A stretch of DNA of 15,523 bases from Methyloceanibacter sp. (GCA_025449615.1 JANWJA010000036.1:1-15523), one strand, 5' to 3'. Numbered from the stretch's first letter, positions 7,400 through 15,044 are shown. Translations and numbers: made by a program. Notes: generated by a model not told the origin, from the letters alone.

Positions 7400-8569
7400 G
7401 TGGACGTTCACGAGTATCAAGCTAAGGAATTGCTGGGCACGTTCGGCGTGCCGGTGCCGAAAGGCGCGGTGGCATTCTCGCCGGACCAAGCGGTCTACGC
7501 CGCGACCGAGCTCGGCGGTTGGAACTGGGCCGTCAAGGCACAGATCCATGCTGGTGCTCGCGGCAAGGCCGGCGGCATCAAGCTCTGCAAGACCTATCAC
7601 GAGGTCCGCGAGGCCGCGCAGAATCTGCTCGGGAAACGTCTGGTCACGATTCAGACCGGCCCTGAAGGCAAGCCCGTGCAGCGCGTCTATATCGAGGTGG
7701 CCGAGCCGTTCGATCGCGAGCTCTATCTGGGCTACGTGCTCGACCGCAAAACCGAGCGCATCCGGGTGATCGTCTCGCAGCGTGGCGGCATGGAGATCGA
7801 GGAGATTGCGAAGAAAGAGCCCGAGATGATCCTGCAGGTGATCGTCGAGCCGGCCGTGGGTTTGCAGGCCTTCCAGGCACGCGAGCTCGCCTTCAATCTT
7901 GGGCTCAGCATCAAGCAGGTGCAAGGTGCGGTGTCGACAATCATGAACGCCTATCGCGCGTTCCGCGATTGCGACGCGACCATGCTCGAGATCAATCCGC
8001 TGGTGGTGACCAAGGACGACCGGGTGCTGGCGCTCGACGCCAAGATGTCGTTCGACGACAACGCGCTGTTCCGCCGTCACCACGTCGCCGACATGCACGA
8101 TCCCTCGCAGCAGGATCCCCGCGAGGCGCAAGCCGCCGAGCATAATCTCAATTATATCGGGCTCGACGGCGAGATCGGCTGCATCGTCAATGGCGCAGGC
8201 CTGGCCATGGCCACCATGGACATGATCAAGCACGCCGGCGGCAATCCGGCGAACTTCCTCGACGTGGGCGGCGGCGCTTCGCCGGAACGTATCGCCACAG
8301 CGCTGAAGTTGGTGTTGTCCGACGCCAAGGTGCGGGCGGTGCTGGTCAACATCTTCGCCGGCATCAATCGTTGCGATTGGGTGGCGAAGGGCGTGGTGCA
8401 AGCTTGCCAGACCGTGGACGTGAAGGTGCCGCTGGTCGTGAGACTTGCCGGCACCAATGTGGATGAGGGCCGGAAAATTCTGGCGGAGAGCGGATTGAAG
8501 CTGATCACCGCCGAGACTTTGGCGGAAGCGGCGGACAAGGCCGTGGCGGCGTGGAAGAGCGCTGCATAA
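7400..8569 (+). CDS. mtkA: Malate-CoA ligase (malate thiokinase), beta subunit
   Basis: With MtkB, makes malyl-CoA from malate, CoA and ATP; MclA then cleaves the product. The 389-aa protein has an ATP-grasp domain at roughly residues 1-220 and a CoA-ligase domain to about residue 370. [21 protein letters not shown] opens the protein; [17 protein letters not shown] and the metal-binding LEINPL motif (Glu197, Asn199) belong to ATP-grasp; the C-terminal domain has [26 protein letters not shown] and [15 protein letters not shown]. The start is a GTG, supported by GGGAGGA about 6 nt upstream. The family is homologous to succinyl-CoA synthetase SucC; the context and close match to AM1 MtkA decide for malate. 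mtkB follows after 23 nt. Confidence 0.96.
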   Translation: MDVHEYQAKELLGTFGVPVPKGAVAFSPDQAVYAATELGGWNWAVKAQIHAGARGKAGGIKLCKTYHEVREAAQNLLGKRLVTIQTGPEGKPVQRVYIEVAEPFDRELYLGYVLDRKTERIRVIVSQRGGMEIEEIAKKEPEMILQVIVEPAVGLQAFQARELAFNLGLSIKQVQGAVSTIMNAYRAFRDCDATMLEINPLVVTKDDRVLALDAKMSFDDNALFRRHHVADMHDPSQQDPREAQAAEHNLNYIGLDGEIGCIVNGAGLAMATMDMIKHAGGNPANFLDVGGGASPERIATALKLVLSDAKVRAVLVNIFAGINRCDWVAKGVVQACQTVDVKVPLVVRLAGTNVDEGRKILAESGLKLITAETLAEAADKAVAAWKSAA

Positions 8570-8592
8570 AACAGGCCTAGAGGAGACGACCG

Positions 8593-9501
8593 ATGAGTAT
8601 CCTGATTGACGAAAAGACGCCGATCATCGTGCAAGGCATGACCGGCGACAAAGGCAAGTTCCACACCAAAGAGATGATGGACTACGGCTCCAACATTGTC
8701 GGCGGCGTGACCCCGGGCAAAGGCGGCACCACCCATGCCGGATTGCCTGTGTTCAACACTGTGAAGGAGGCGGTGAAGCAGACGGGCGCCCAAGCCAGCA
8801 TCACCTTCGTGGCGCCAGCATTTTGCGCGGATGCCATCATGGAGGCTGCGGATGCGGGCGTGGCGCTGATCTGCTCGATCACCGACGGCATTCCGGCACA
8901 AGACATGATGCGGGTGAAGCGCTACATGATGCGCTATCCGAAAGCCAATCGCCCGATGCTGGTTGGGCCGAATTGCGCCGGCATCATCAGCCCCGGCAAG
9001 TCGATGCTCGGTATTATGCCCGGCCATATTTATCTGCAAGGCTCGGTCGGCGTGATTTCGCGCTCCGGCACGCTCGGCTATGAGGCCGCTTCGCAATTGA
9101 AGGCGCTCGGCATCGGCATCTCGACTTCCGTCGGCATCGGCGGCGATCCGATCAACGGCAGCTCTTTCCTCGACCATCTGCAATTGTTCGAGGACGATCC
9201 GGAGACCGAAGCGGTTCTGATGATCGGCGAGATCGGTGGCCCACAAGAGGCGGAAGCTTCGGCCTGGATCAAAGAAAACATGTCGAAGCCGGTGGTCGGG
9301 TTCGTCGCAGGCCTCACGGCGCCGAAGGGCCGCCGCATGGGCCATGCCGGCGCGATCATCTCGGCGGCCGGCGATAGTGCGGCCGAGAAGGCCGAGATCA
9401 TGCGCTCTTGTGGCTTAGCAGTCGCGCCCAATCCCAGCGAGTTCGGCACCACGATGGCTGCCGTGCTCTCGGCAAGGGGCGAGCGCCGCGCCTCGGCTTA
9501 G
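8593..9501 (+). CDS. mtkB: Malate-CoA ligase (malate thiokinase), alpha subunit
   Basis: The CoA-binding, phosphohistidine-carrying partner of MtkA. The 302-aa product is SucD-like: an N-terminal CoA-binding Rossmann domain with IIVQGMTGDKGKFHTKEM and GGVTPGKGG, then the ligase domain with VGPNCAGIISPGKSMLGIMP and SRSGTLGYEAASQL. The phosphorylated histidine is His251, in GRRMGHAGAI, matching E. coli SucD His246. The strong ribosome binding site GAGGAG lies 7-8 nt before the ATG. This is the last gene before the terminator at 9528-9556. The C-terminal tail after GTTMAAVL (SARGERRASA) is short and arginine-rich. SucD remains the alternative, but the pairing with mtkA in this locus argues against it. 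Confidence 0.96.
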   Translation: MSILIDEKTPIIVQGMTGDKGKFHTKEMMDYGSNIVGGVTPGKGGTTHAGLPVFNTVKEAVKQTGAQASITFVAPAFCADAIMEAADAGVALICSITDGIPAQDMMRVKRYMMRYPKANRPMLVGPNCAGIISPGKSMLGIMPGHIYLQGSVGVISRSGTLGYEAASQLKALGIGISTSVGIGGDPINGSSFLDHLQLFEDDPETEAVLMIGEIGGPQEAEASAWIKENMSKPVVGFVAGLTAPKGRRMGHAGAIISAAGDSAAEKAEIMRSCGLAVAPNPSEFGTTMAAVLSARGERRASA

Positions 9502-9527
9502 CGGAGGCGAAAATCCAGATTAAGAAG

Positions 9528-9556
9528 CCCGGTCGTTCGGCCGGGTTTTTCTTTTT
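9528..9556 (+). terminator. Rho-independent terminator after mtkB
   Basis: The stem CCCGGTC pairs with GGCCGGG (9528-9534 with 9539-9545, one G-T wobble) around a GTTC loop and is followed by TTTTTCTTTTT at 9546-9556. The stop codon of mtkB is 27 nt upstream. This is a textbook intrinsic terminator; it ends the sgaA-mtkB unit and implies a separate promoter for ppc. Confidence 0.9.
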
Positions 9557-9626
9557 GGCACTGCGCCCTCATTCGACCAGCGCGCTGGAATATGCCTCGC
9601 GGCTGAACTTGTGTTAAGTCTTTCCC
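9557..9626 (+). promoter_or_regulatory. Probable ppc promoter region with 12-bp palindrome
   Basis: The 70 bp between the terminator and ppc contain a perfect 12-bp palindrome, CCAGCGCGCTGG, at 9577-9588. TATGCC at 9591-9596 could serve as a -10 box, though no well-spaced -35 was found. An in-frame stop TAA at 9615-9617 bounds the start of ppc. No Shine-Dalgarno is visible before the ATG. Promoter function is inferred from the terminator immediately upstream. Confidence 0.4.
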
Positions 9627-12395
9627 ATGAATGAGGAATCCAGGCAACGAGCAACGGCCGGCGCACTTCATGCTGCGCCGACGGCGCTGATCACGGGCAC
9701 CTCCGCCAGGGAGGCGGCTGATATTCTGTTCGGGCTCTTGCTCGACGTGGTCAGGCGGCATCAACCGGAGATCGAGCCAATCCTCAAAGGCGGCGGCAAT
9801 ATCTTGAGCTTCACGCCGGAGCTGATGAGCCGCGCGCTGCAAGCCCAAGGATTGTGGTTTCAGTTGCTGTCGATCGCGGAACAGAACGCTGCGATGCGGC
9901 GGCGGCGCAATATCGAGAACACGCGCGGTCGCGAAAATCTCAAAGGCACGTTCGCGCATGTGCTCGCGGAAGCAAAAGCGAACAATGTCGGCGCCGCCGA
10001 GATCGAGAAACTGCTGTCGAGCTTACGCATTCGCCCGGTGATCACCGCGCACCCGACCGAGTCGAAGCGCGTCACGGTGCTGGAGAAATACCGGAAGATC
10101 TATCTCCGCTTACGCGAGCTGGAAAATCCGCGCTGGACGGAACGCGAGCGGCAGGCGCTGCTCGACGAGCTCCGCGACCAGATCGAGCTGGTCTGGATGA
10201 CGGGGGAGCTGCACCTAGAGAAGCCGACCGTGCAACACGAAGTGCTCAGGGGCTTGCATTTCTTCGAAGAGGCGCTGTTCGAGATGGCGCCGAAGATGCA
10301 TATGGAAATGGAGGCGCAGCTCGCGGCCTATTATCCGGGCATCAAGCCTGACGTGCCGCCCTTCTTTCAATTCGGCTCGTGGATCGGCGGCGACCGCGAC
10401 GGCAATCCGTGGGTGACTGCCGACGTCACGCGCTGGACCTTGCGGGAGAATGCGCTCGCTTCGCTCACGCGGTACCGCGCTCGCGTCATCGATCTGCTCA
10501 AGGCGCTGTCGGTGTCCGAGCGGGCCAATAAGGTGCCCGAGTCCTTCCGCGCCCATCTTAAGCAGGAATTGGAGGCAAGCGGGCAAAGCGAGGCGATCAG
10601 GCTTCGTAATCCCGGCGAGGCCTATCGGCAGTTCCTCATTTTGGTCCTAGGCAAACTCGAAGGGGCCATCGTGCGCCAGGAGAGCGCGGCGATCGGGATC
10701 GACCGGCCGGCTTACGCCAATGCCGACGAGCTGATCTTCGATTTGCAGCTGCTGGAGGACGCGCTGATCGAGGCTGGGCTCGGCTCGCTCGGCGTCGATC
10801 TGGTGCGGCCGGTGCGTATCGCCGCGCAGATCTTCCGCTTCTCCACGGTGAGGCTCGATCTCCGCGAGAACACCACGCGCACCACCGAAGCATTGCAGGC
10901 GCTGTGGTGGGCGACCGCAGGCCACGGCGAGGATACGCCGCCCGAGCCCAATACGCCGGAATGGCGCAACTGGCTGTTGCGCGAACTGGCGCGTCCTGCC
11001 GATAGTCCGCGCGCGATGTCGAGCCTGCCGCCGACGGCGCAAGAGACGTTGGATATTTTCCGCTCCGTCGCCGAGCTCAGGCGAAGCCTCGACCGCGAGG
11101 CGTTCGGGTCCTTCATTCTGTCGATGACGCGTTCGGTCGACGACATACTCGGCGCCTATTTGCTCGCCAAAGAAGGCGGTGTGTTTCTCGATGCCGCTGG
11201 CACCGAGATCTGCCCGCTGCCGATCGTGCCGCTGTTCGAGACCATAGAGGATCTGCGCGCCGCGCCGCAAATCATGCGCGAGCTATTGAACGTGCCGCTG
11301 GTGCGGCGCTCCACGCGCTGGCAAGGCAATGTGCAAGAGGTGATGATCGGCTATTCCGACTCGAATAAAGACGGCGGCTATGTCACGTCGAATTGGGAAC
11401 TCGCCAAGGCGCAAGCCAAGCTGACGAAAGTCGGCGCCGAAGCCGGCACGGCCATTTCGTTCTTTCATGGCCGCGGCGGCTCGGTCTCTCGCGGAGGGGC
11501 GCCCACGGGTCGCGCCATCGCGGCGCAGCCAGCGGGCTCAATCCGGGGCCGCTTCCGCGTCACCGAGCAGGGCGAGGTGGTGTCCTCGAAATATGCCAAT
11601 CGCGGCACGGCCGGTTATCAGATGGAGCTTCTCGCCGCGAGCGTGTTCGAGCACGCGCTGAAATCCGAGGGCGAAGAGGCGCTACAGCCGAAATGGGAGT
11701 TCGACGACGCCATGGAGGCGCTGTCGGGGGCGGCGCGGGCGGCCTATCTGGGGCTCGCCTCCAAGCCTGAGCTTGTCTCCTATTTCCAGCAGGCGAGCCC
11801 GATCGAGGAGATCGCGCTGCTCAATATCGGGTCGCGGCCGGCAAGGCGGTTCGGGGCCAAATCACTGAAAGACCTCCGCGCCATCCCCTGGGTGTTCGCC
11901 TGGGCCCAGAACCGGCATCTGATCACCGGCTGGTATGGGGTCGGCACGGCGCTGAAGACCTTGCTTTCGGTGCGGGGGGACGCCGGGGAGGACCTGCTGG
12001 CCAAAATGTTCAAGGATTCCAGGCTGTTCCGGCTGATCATCGACGAAGTCGAGAAAACCTTGGCTTTGGTCGATTTGGACATTGCGGGGGCCTATGCCGG
12101 GCTTGTCAGCGACCAGGCTTTGCGGCAGACGATCTTCGCCATGATCAAAACCGAGCTTGAATTGACCCAGGAAATGGTGCTGAAAGTGAGCGGCGGCAAA
12201 ATGCTGGCCGAGCGCTTCCCGCAGCATCGCGCGGCGTTGGCGACGCGGCTTCCCACCATCAATGAGGTCAATCGCGAGCAGGTCGACCTGCTGCGGCTAT
12301 TCAGAGGCGCGGGCGAGGCTGACAAGGAACGCTACAAACCGGCGCTGCTGCTCTCCATCAATTGCGTTGCCGCCGGTCTCGGCGCCACCGGATAA
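9627..12395 (+). CDS. ppc: Phosphoenolpyruvate carboxylase
   Basis: Adds bicarbonate to PEP to give oxaloacetate, the CO2-fixing step of the serine cycle. The 922-aa protein fits the family. Active-site signatures are ITAHPTESKR with His142, GGDRDGNPWVT, MIGYSDSNKDGGY, and the glycine-rich loop FHGRGGSVSRGGAPTGRA with Arg616 and Arg622 (E. coli 581 and 587), then VTEQGEVVSSKYAN. The C-terminal region departs from E. coli: LALVD at 812-816 replaces LAKSD, and the protein ends GLGATG instead of GMRNTG, so two residues that hold the inhibitor aspartate in E. coli are altered (see findings). The start is fixed by an in-frame stop 9 nt upstream, but no Shine-Dalgarno is visible, so initiation may be weak or use a short leader. 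mclA follows after 37 nt without a terminator, so the two are probably cotranscribed. Confidence 0.97.
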   Translation: MNEESRQRATAGALHAAPTALITGTSAREAADILFGLLLDVVRRHQPEIEPILKGGGNILSFTPELMSRALQAQGLWFQLLSIAEQNAAMRRRRNIENTRGRENLKGTFAHVLAEAKANNVGAAEIEKLLSSLRIRPVITAHPTESKRVTVLEKYRKIYLRLRELENPRWTERERQALLDELRDQIELVWMTGELHLEKPTVQHEVLRGLHFFEEALFEMAPKMHMEMEAQLAAYYPGIKPDVPPFFQFGSWIGGDRDGNPWVTADVTRWTLRENALASLTRYRARVIDLLKALSVSERANKVPESFRAHLKQELEASGQSEAIRLRNPGEAYRQFLILVLGKLEGAIVRQESAAIGIDRPAYANADELIFDLQLLEDALIEAGLGSLGVDLVRPVRIAAQIFRFSTVRLDLRENTTRTTEALQALWWATAGHGEDTPPEPNTPEWRNWLLRELARPADSPRAMSSLPPTAQETLDIFRSVAELRRSLDREAFGSFILSMTRSVDDILGAYLLAKEGGVFLDAAGTEICPLPIVPLFETIEDLRAAPQIMRELLNVPLVRRSTRWQGNVQEVMIGYSDSNKDGGYVTSNWELAKAQAKLTKVGAEAGTAISFFHGRGGSVSRGGAPTGRAIAAQPAGSIRGRFRVTEQGEVVSSKYANRGTAGYQMELLAASVFEHALKSEGEEALQPKWEFDDAMEALSGAARAAYLGLASKPELVSYFQQASPIEEIALLNIGSRPARRFGAKSLKDLRAIPWVFAWAQNRHLITGWYGVGTALKTLLSVRGDAGEDLLAKMFKDSRLFRLIIDEVEKTLALVDLDIAGAYAGLVSDQALRQTIFAMIKTELELTQEMVLKVSGGKMLAERFPQHRAALATRLPTINEVNREQVDLLRLFRGAGEADKERYKPALLLSINCVAAGLGATG

Positions 12396-12432
12396 ATCGA
12401 AAACGAAAGTCTAGAGAGGGAAAGGAAGAGAG

Positions 12433-13404
12433 ATGAGTTTCACGTTGATCCAACAGGCGACACCCCGCCTCCACCGTTCCGAGCTTGCCGTGCCGGGGTC
12501 GAACCCGTCGCTGTTCGAGAAGGCCGCGAAGGGCGCCGCCGACATCATCTTCCTCGATCTCGAAGACGCAGTCGCGCCGGACGACAAGGAGCAGGCGCGC
12601 AAGAACATCATCCAGGGCCTCAATGACCTCGATTGGGGCAGCAAGGTGATGATGATCCGCATCAACGGTCTCGATACGCATTATGCCTATCGCGACGTGG
12701 TCGATGTGGTGGAGAACTGCCCGCGCCTCGACATGATCCTGATCCCCAAGACCGGGGTGCCGCAGGATGTCTATGCCATCGACATGCTGGTGACGCAGAT
12801 CGAGCAATATAAGAAGCGCGAGAAGAAGATCGGCTTTGAGCTTCTGATCGAGACCGCGCTCGGCATGGCCAATGTGGAAGCGATCGCGCAGAGCTCGAAG
12901 CGCGTCGAGGCGATGAGCTTCGGCGTCGCCGACTATGCCGCCTCGACCCGGGCCCGGACCATGGGCATCGGCGCGCCGCATCCGGATTACGGTATTCTTT
13001 CGGATAAAGACGGCGACAAGCCGCGTGAGTTCTACTGGAACGACCCGTGGCACTACGCGCTGTCGCGCATGATGGTCGCCTGCCGGGCTTACGGCTTGCG
13101 CCCGATCGACGGGCCGTTCGGCGATTTCTCCGATCCCGAAGGTTATCTGGCGGCTGCCAAGCGTGCCGCGGTGCTCGGCTTCGAGGGTAAATGGGCGATC
13201 CATCCGAGCCAAGTCGAGCTCGCCAACCAAGTGTTTACGCCGTCAGAGGCTGAAGTCACCAAGGCGAAGCGCATCGTCGAGGCGATGAAGCAGGCCGCGA
13301 AGGAAGGCAAGGGCGCGGTCTCGCTCGACGGGCGGTTGATCGATATTGCTTCGATCCGCCAGGCCGAGGCGCTGCTTAATAAAGCCGCCGCGATGGGGAT
13401 GTAA
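12433..13404 (+). CDS. mclA: Malyl-CoA lyase
   Basis: Cleaves malyl-CoA to acetyl-CoA and glyoxylate, closing the serine cycle by returning glyoxylate to SgaA. The 323-aa product is of the HpcH/HpaI-CitE type with the family's usual length. Motifs are LAVPGSNP, FLDLEDAVAPDDKEQARKNI, MIRINGLDTHYAYRDVVDVV, the metal ligands Glu140 (LIETALGMANVEAI) and Asp167 (SFGVADYAASTRAR), YGLRPIDGPFGDFSDPEGY, GKWAIHPSQVELANQVFTPS and the C-terminal SLDGRLIDIASIRQAEA. A purine-rich GGAAAGGAAGAG sits just upstream of the ATG. It follows ppc by 37 nt. No terminator follows; instead a palindromic repeat starts 29 nt after the stop. Confidence 0.97.
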   Translation: MSFTLIQQATPRLHRSELAVPGSNPSLFEKAAKGAADIIFLDLEDAVAPDDKEQARKNIIQGLNDLDWGSKVMMIRINGLDTHYAYRDVVDVVENCPRLDMILIPKTGVPQDVYAIDMLVTQIEQYKKREKKIGFELLIETALGMANVEAIAQSSKRVEAMSFGVADYAASTRARTMGIGAPHPDYGILSDKDGDKPREFYWNDPWHYALSRMMVACRAYGLRPIDGPFGDFSDPEGYLAAAKRAAVLGFEGKWAIHPSQVELANQVFTPSEAEVTKAKRIVEAMKQAAKEGKGAVSLDGRLIDIASIRQAEALLNKAAAMGM

Positions 13405-13432
13405 TTCGTTGCGATAGAATTTCCTATTCTCA

Positions 13433-13533
13433 GGCGTCATGCCCGGGCTTGACCCGGGCATCCACGCCGTTACCGCACAGCGTGCGGAAGCGCCAGTGGA
13501 ATGGATCGCCGGATCGAGCCCGGCGATGACGCC
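13433..13533. repeat. Cloverleaf-like palindromic intergenic repeat
   Basis: A 101-bp element is closed by a perfect 8-bp inverted repeat, GGCGTCAT at 13433-13440 and ATGACGCC at 13526-13533. Inside are three more perfect hairpins: ATGCCCGGG/CCCGGGCAT (13439-13447 with 13453-13461, loop CTTGA), CCGCAC/GTGCGG (13473-13478 with 13482-13487, loop AGC), and ATCGCCGG/CCGGCGAT (13505-13512 with 13520-13527). The first and third share bases with the closing stem, so alternative folds compete. The sequence resembles extragenic repeats that I know as frequent in Bradyrhizobium and related Hyphomicrobiales. It lies between mclA and the GFA-domain gene. Confidence 0.85.
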
Positions 13534-13560
13534 GTGGGCGGGGAGAGTTTGGAGAGCACC

Positions 13561-13989
13561 ATGACTATTAGCGGCGGATGCTTGTGTGGGGCGGTGCGAT
13601 ACGAAATCGTGGCGGAGCCAATCACCACGCGGGTGTGCTGGTGCAAGCTCTGCCAGAAGATCGGCGCCGGCAGCGGCACGGTCAATGTCGCTTTCCCCTC
13701 TGACAAGATCAAAGTCACGGGCGAGCTTCGCGATTATCAGTGTATCGCCGATAGCGGCAACAAGATGCACCGGCAGTTCTGCCCGCAATGCGGGACGCCG
13801 GTGTTCACCGGATCGGAGGCACGCCCGCATATTCTTGCTGTCAGGGCCGGCACGCTCGACGATGCGGAGATAGGCAAGCCTGCCATCACCATCTGGACGA
13901 GCGCAGCGCCGAGCTGGGCAGTGTTCGATCCCGATCTTCCTCAAGATGAAAGGCAGCCTTCAGCTGCGGTGCTGGCGGGAAACAAATAG
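13561..13989 (+). CDS. GFA-family (Mss4-like fold) zinc protein
   Basis: A 142-aa protein of the GFA/CENP-V domain family. Seven cysteines match the family zinc pattern: Cys7 and Cys9 in GGCLCGAVRY, Cys26, Cys28 and Cys31 in CWCKLC, and Cys74 and Cys77 in FCPQCGTPVF. The founding member is a glutathione-dependent formaldehyde-activating enzyme of about 190 aa, but most short family members have no known substrate, so a formaldehyde role here is only suggested by the methylotrophic context. The start at 13561 has GGAG about 7 nt upstream; the in-frame ATG at 13501 lies inside the palindromic repeat and is rejected. A small exported protein starts 12 nt after the stop, so the two may share a transcript. 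Confidence 0.88.
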   Translation: MTISGGCLCGAVRYEIVAEPITTRVCWCKLCQKIGAGSGTVNVAFPSDKIKVTGELRDYQCIADSGNKMHRQFCPQCGTPVFTGSEARPHILAVRAGTLDDAEIGKPAITIWTSAAPSWAVFDPDLPQDERQPSAAVLAGNK

Positions 13990-14001
13990 GCGGACCAAAA
14001 G

Positions 14002-14241
14002 ATGATGATTGCGCCACGATTGCTCGTTCTCTTCGTCGCCCTTCTTTGCTTCGCGCCTCACGCCGAGGCCGGGCAAATGCGGAGCAAACACCAGCGTCAA
14101 GAGAGCAGCGTCGACTTCTATATTTTCGGCTTCACCAATAGCCCGCCGAAATGTAGGCCATTGCTGAAGCAAGCCATCGAGATCGACACGCCGGACCCGC
14201 GCTATTGGAACGCCTATTACGACTGCATAGGATTTTGGTGA
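14002..14241 (+). CDS. Small exported protein of unknown function
   Basis: A 79-aa product with a clear signal peptide: a short start with Arg6, a hydrophobic stretch LLVLFVALLCF, and an AEA site after residue 23, leaving a mature chain of about 56 residues. The mature part has two cysteines, one in PPKCRPLL and one in YYDCIGF close to the end, that could form a disulfide in the periplasm. It is rich in aromatic residues towards the C-terminus (RYWNAYYDCIGFW). I do not recognise the family. It follows the GFA-domain gene by 12 nt; a weak AGGCGGA lies about 9 nt before the first ATG. Start could also be the second ATG at 14005. The next gene is 215 bp away. Confidence 0.6.
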   Translation: MMIAPRLLVLFVALLCFAPHAEAGQMRSKHQRQESSVDFYIFGFTNSPPKCRPLLKQAIEIDTPDPRYWNAYYDCIGFW

Positions 14242-14456
14242 GCGAACAAAGACTCATGCTCGCGCGTTACTGAAGAGTGTGAGCTTAGCCCGAGCGACCT
14301 CATCGAGTGCATGGTTATTTGCGCTACCGCTTCGCTGCTTGAGCGCATCTGCCGAAATATGGCCCCGGCTTTGCATTAATTTTGACTCTGGAGCCAAGCC
14401 GAGTCTTCGCGATCAGCCCCCCGCTGGTCGATTTCGGCGAAAAAAAGGGGAATGCA
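14242..14456. other. Spacer upstream of the phasin gene
   Basis: No gene is supported in these 215 bp; the frames crossing it are shadows. It should hold the phasin promoter, but I cannot name convincing boxes. A short inverted repeat, GACTC at 14384-14388 and GAGTC at 14401-14405, is the only structure I noticed. Confidence 0.35.
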
Positions 14457-15026
14457 ATGGCAGAACGCAAGTCAGGGAAATCGAAGAAGGCGCACAAAGA
14501 AAAGGCAGAGAAGGTCAATCTCCGCGAAGCCGGGGACGCGTTGAAGGCGGCCGAGAAGCAGGTCGAGAAGAAGGAAGTCTCGCTGAGCAGCGCCGCCAGA
14601 GCAAGCGAGCACGAGGCGGAGGTGATCTACGCGCCGGAGCCGATGCCGGAGCCGATAAAGCAGCCGGCGCCGGAACCTGCGCCAACGTCACGCGCGCTGG
14701 TGACGACGGCGAAGATCGAAAGCGACGATGCCGCCGAGACCTTCAAGCAATCGTTGAGCGCCGCGCAAAAAGGCGCATCCGCCGTCAACGCCAAGCTGCT
14801 CGACATGGCGCAAGAGGCGATGAACTCGAGCCTCGAACATGCGCGCGATCTCACCGGAATCACCAACCCGATGCAGGCGCTGAAGCTGCAGATGAAGCAT
14901 TGGCACGAGACGATCGAGAGCTTCACGGCGCATTCGCACGAGCTTCGCAACCTCACCGCCGAGCTGGTCGCCACCACCTCGGAGCCGATCCGCAAGCATC
15001 TCCGCGCTCGAGCAGCGAAGCGGTAG
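14457..15026 (+). CDS. Phasin family protein with Lys-rich N-terminal extension
   Basis: A polyhydroxyalkanoate granule-associated protein of 189 aa. The C-terminal half, about residues 90-180, is a phasin-type helical domain: TFKQSLSAAQKGASAVNAKL, NSSLEHARDLTGITNPMQAL, KLQMKHWHETIESFTAHSHE and LRNLTAELVATTSEPIRKHL, amphipathic and suited to coat a hydrophobic granule. Residues 1-40 hold eleven lysines, and residues 59-76 are a Pro/Glu linker with eight prolines, giving a longer protein than most phasins. The ATG at 14457 has AAGGGG about 7 nt upstream; the open frame extends upstream but without a better signal. A longer overlapping frame from 14279 is a shadow. The neighbour context (acetyl-CoA from the serine cycle feeding PHA) supports the role. 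A GC-rich repeat starts 19 bp after the stop. Confidence 0.88.
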   Translation: MAERKSGKSKKAHKEKAEKVNLREAGDALKAAEKQVEKKEVSLSSAARASEHEAEVIYAPEPMPEPIKQPAPEPAPTSRALVTTAKIESDDAAETFKQSLSAAQKGASAVNAKLLDMAQEAMNSSLEHARDLTGITNPMQALKLQMKHWHETIESFTAHSHELRNLTAELVATTSEPIRKHLRARAAKR

Positions 15027-15044
15027 CCTCGACACTTGCTGCAT

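Noticed and set aside
7385..8401. Long minus-strand frame (338 codons) opposite mtkA
   Set aside because: Rich in His, Arg, Asp and Leu as expected of an antisense shadow; no ribosome binding site or motif, and mtkA is certain.
8152..9345. Minus-strand frame of 397 codons opposite mtkA/mtkB
   Set aside because: It spans two real genes and their spacer; composition is that of an antisense shadow.
7400..9501. mtkAB as succinyl-CoA synthetase sucCD
   Set aside because: The fold is shared, but the gene order and close resemblance to methylotroph MtkA/MtkB inside a complete serine-cycle locus point to malate as substrate.
12358..13230. Minus-strand frame of 290 codons opposite mclA
   Set aside because: Shadow of mclA with no motif or start signal.
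13501..13560. Upstream ATG extending the GFA protein by 20 residues
   Set aside because: The extension is encoded by the palindromic repeat; ATG 13561 has GGAG at proper distance and starts right at the domain.
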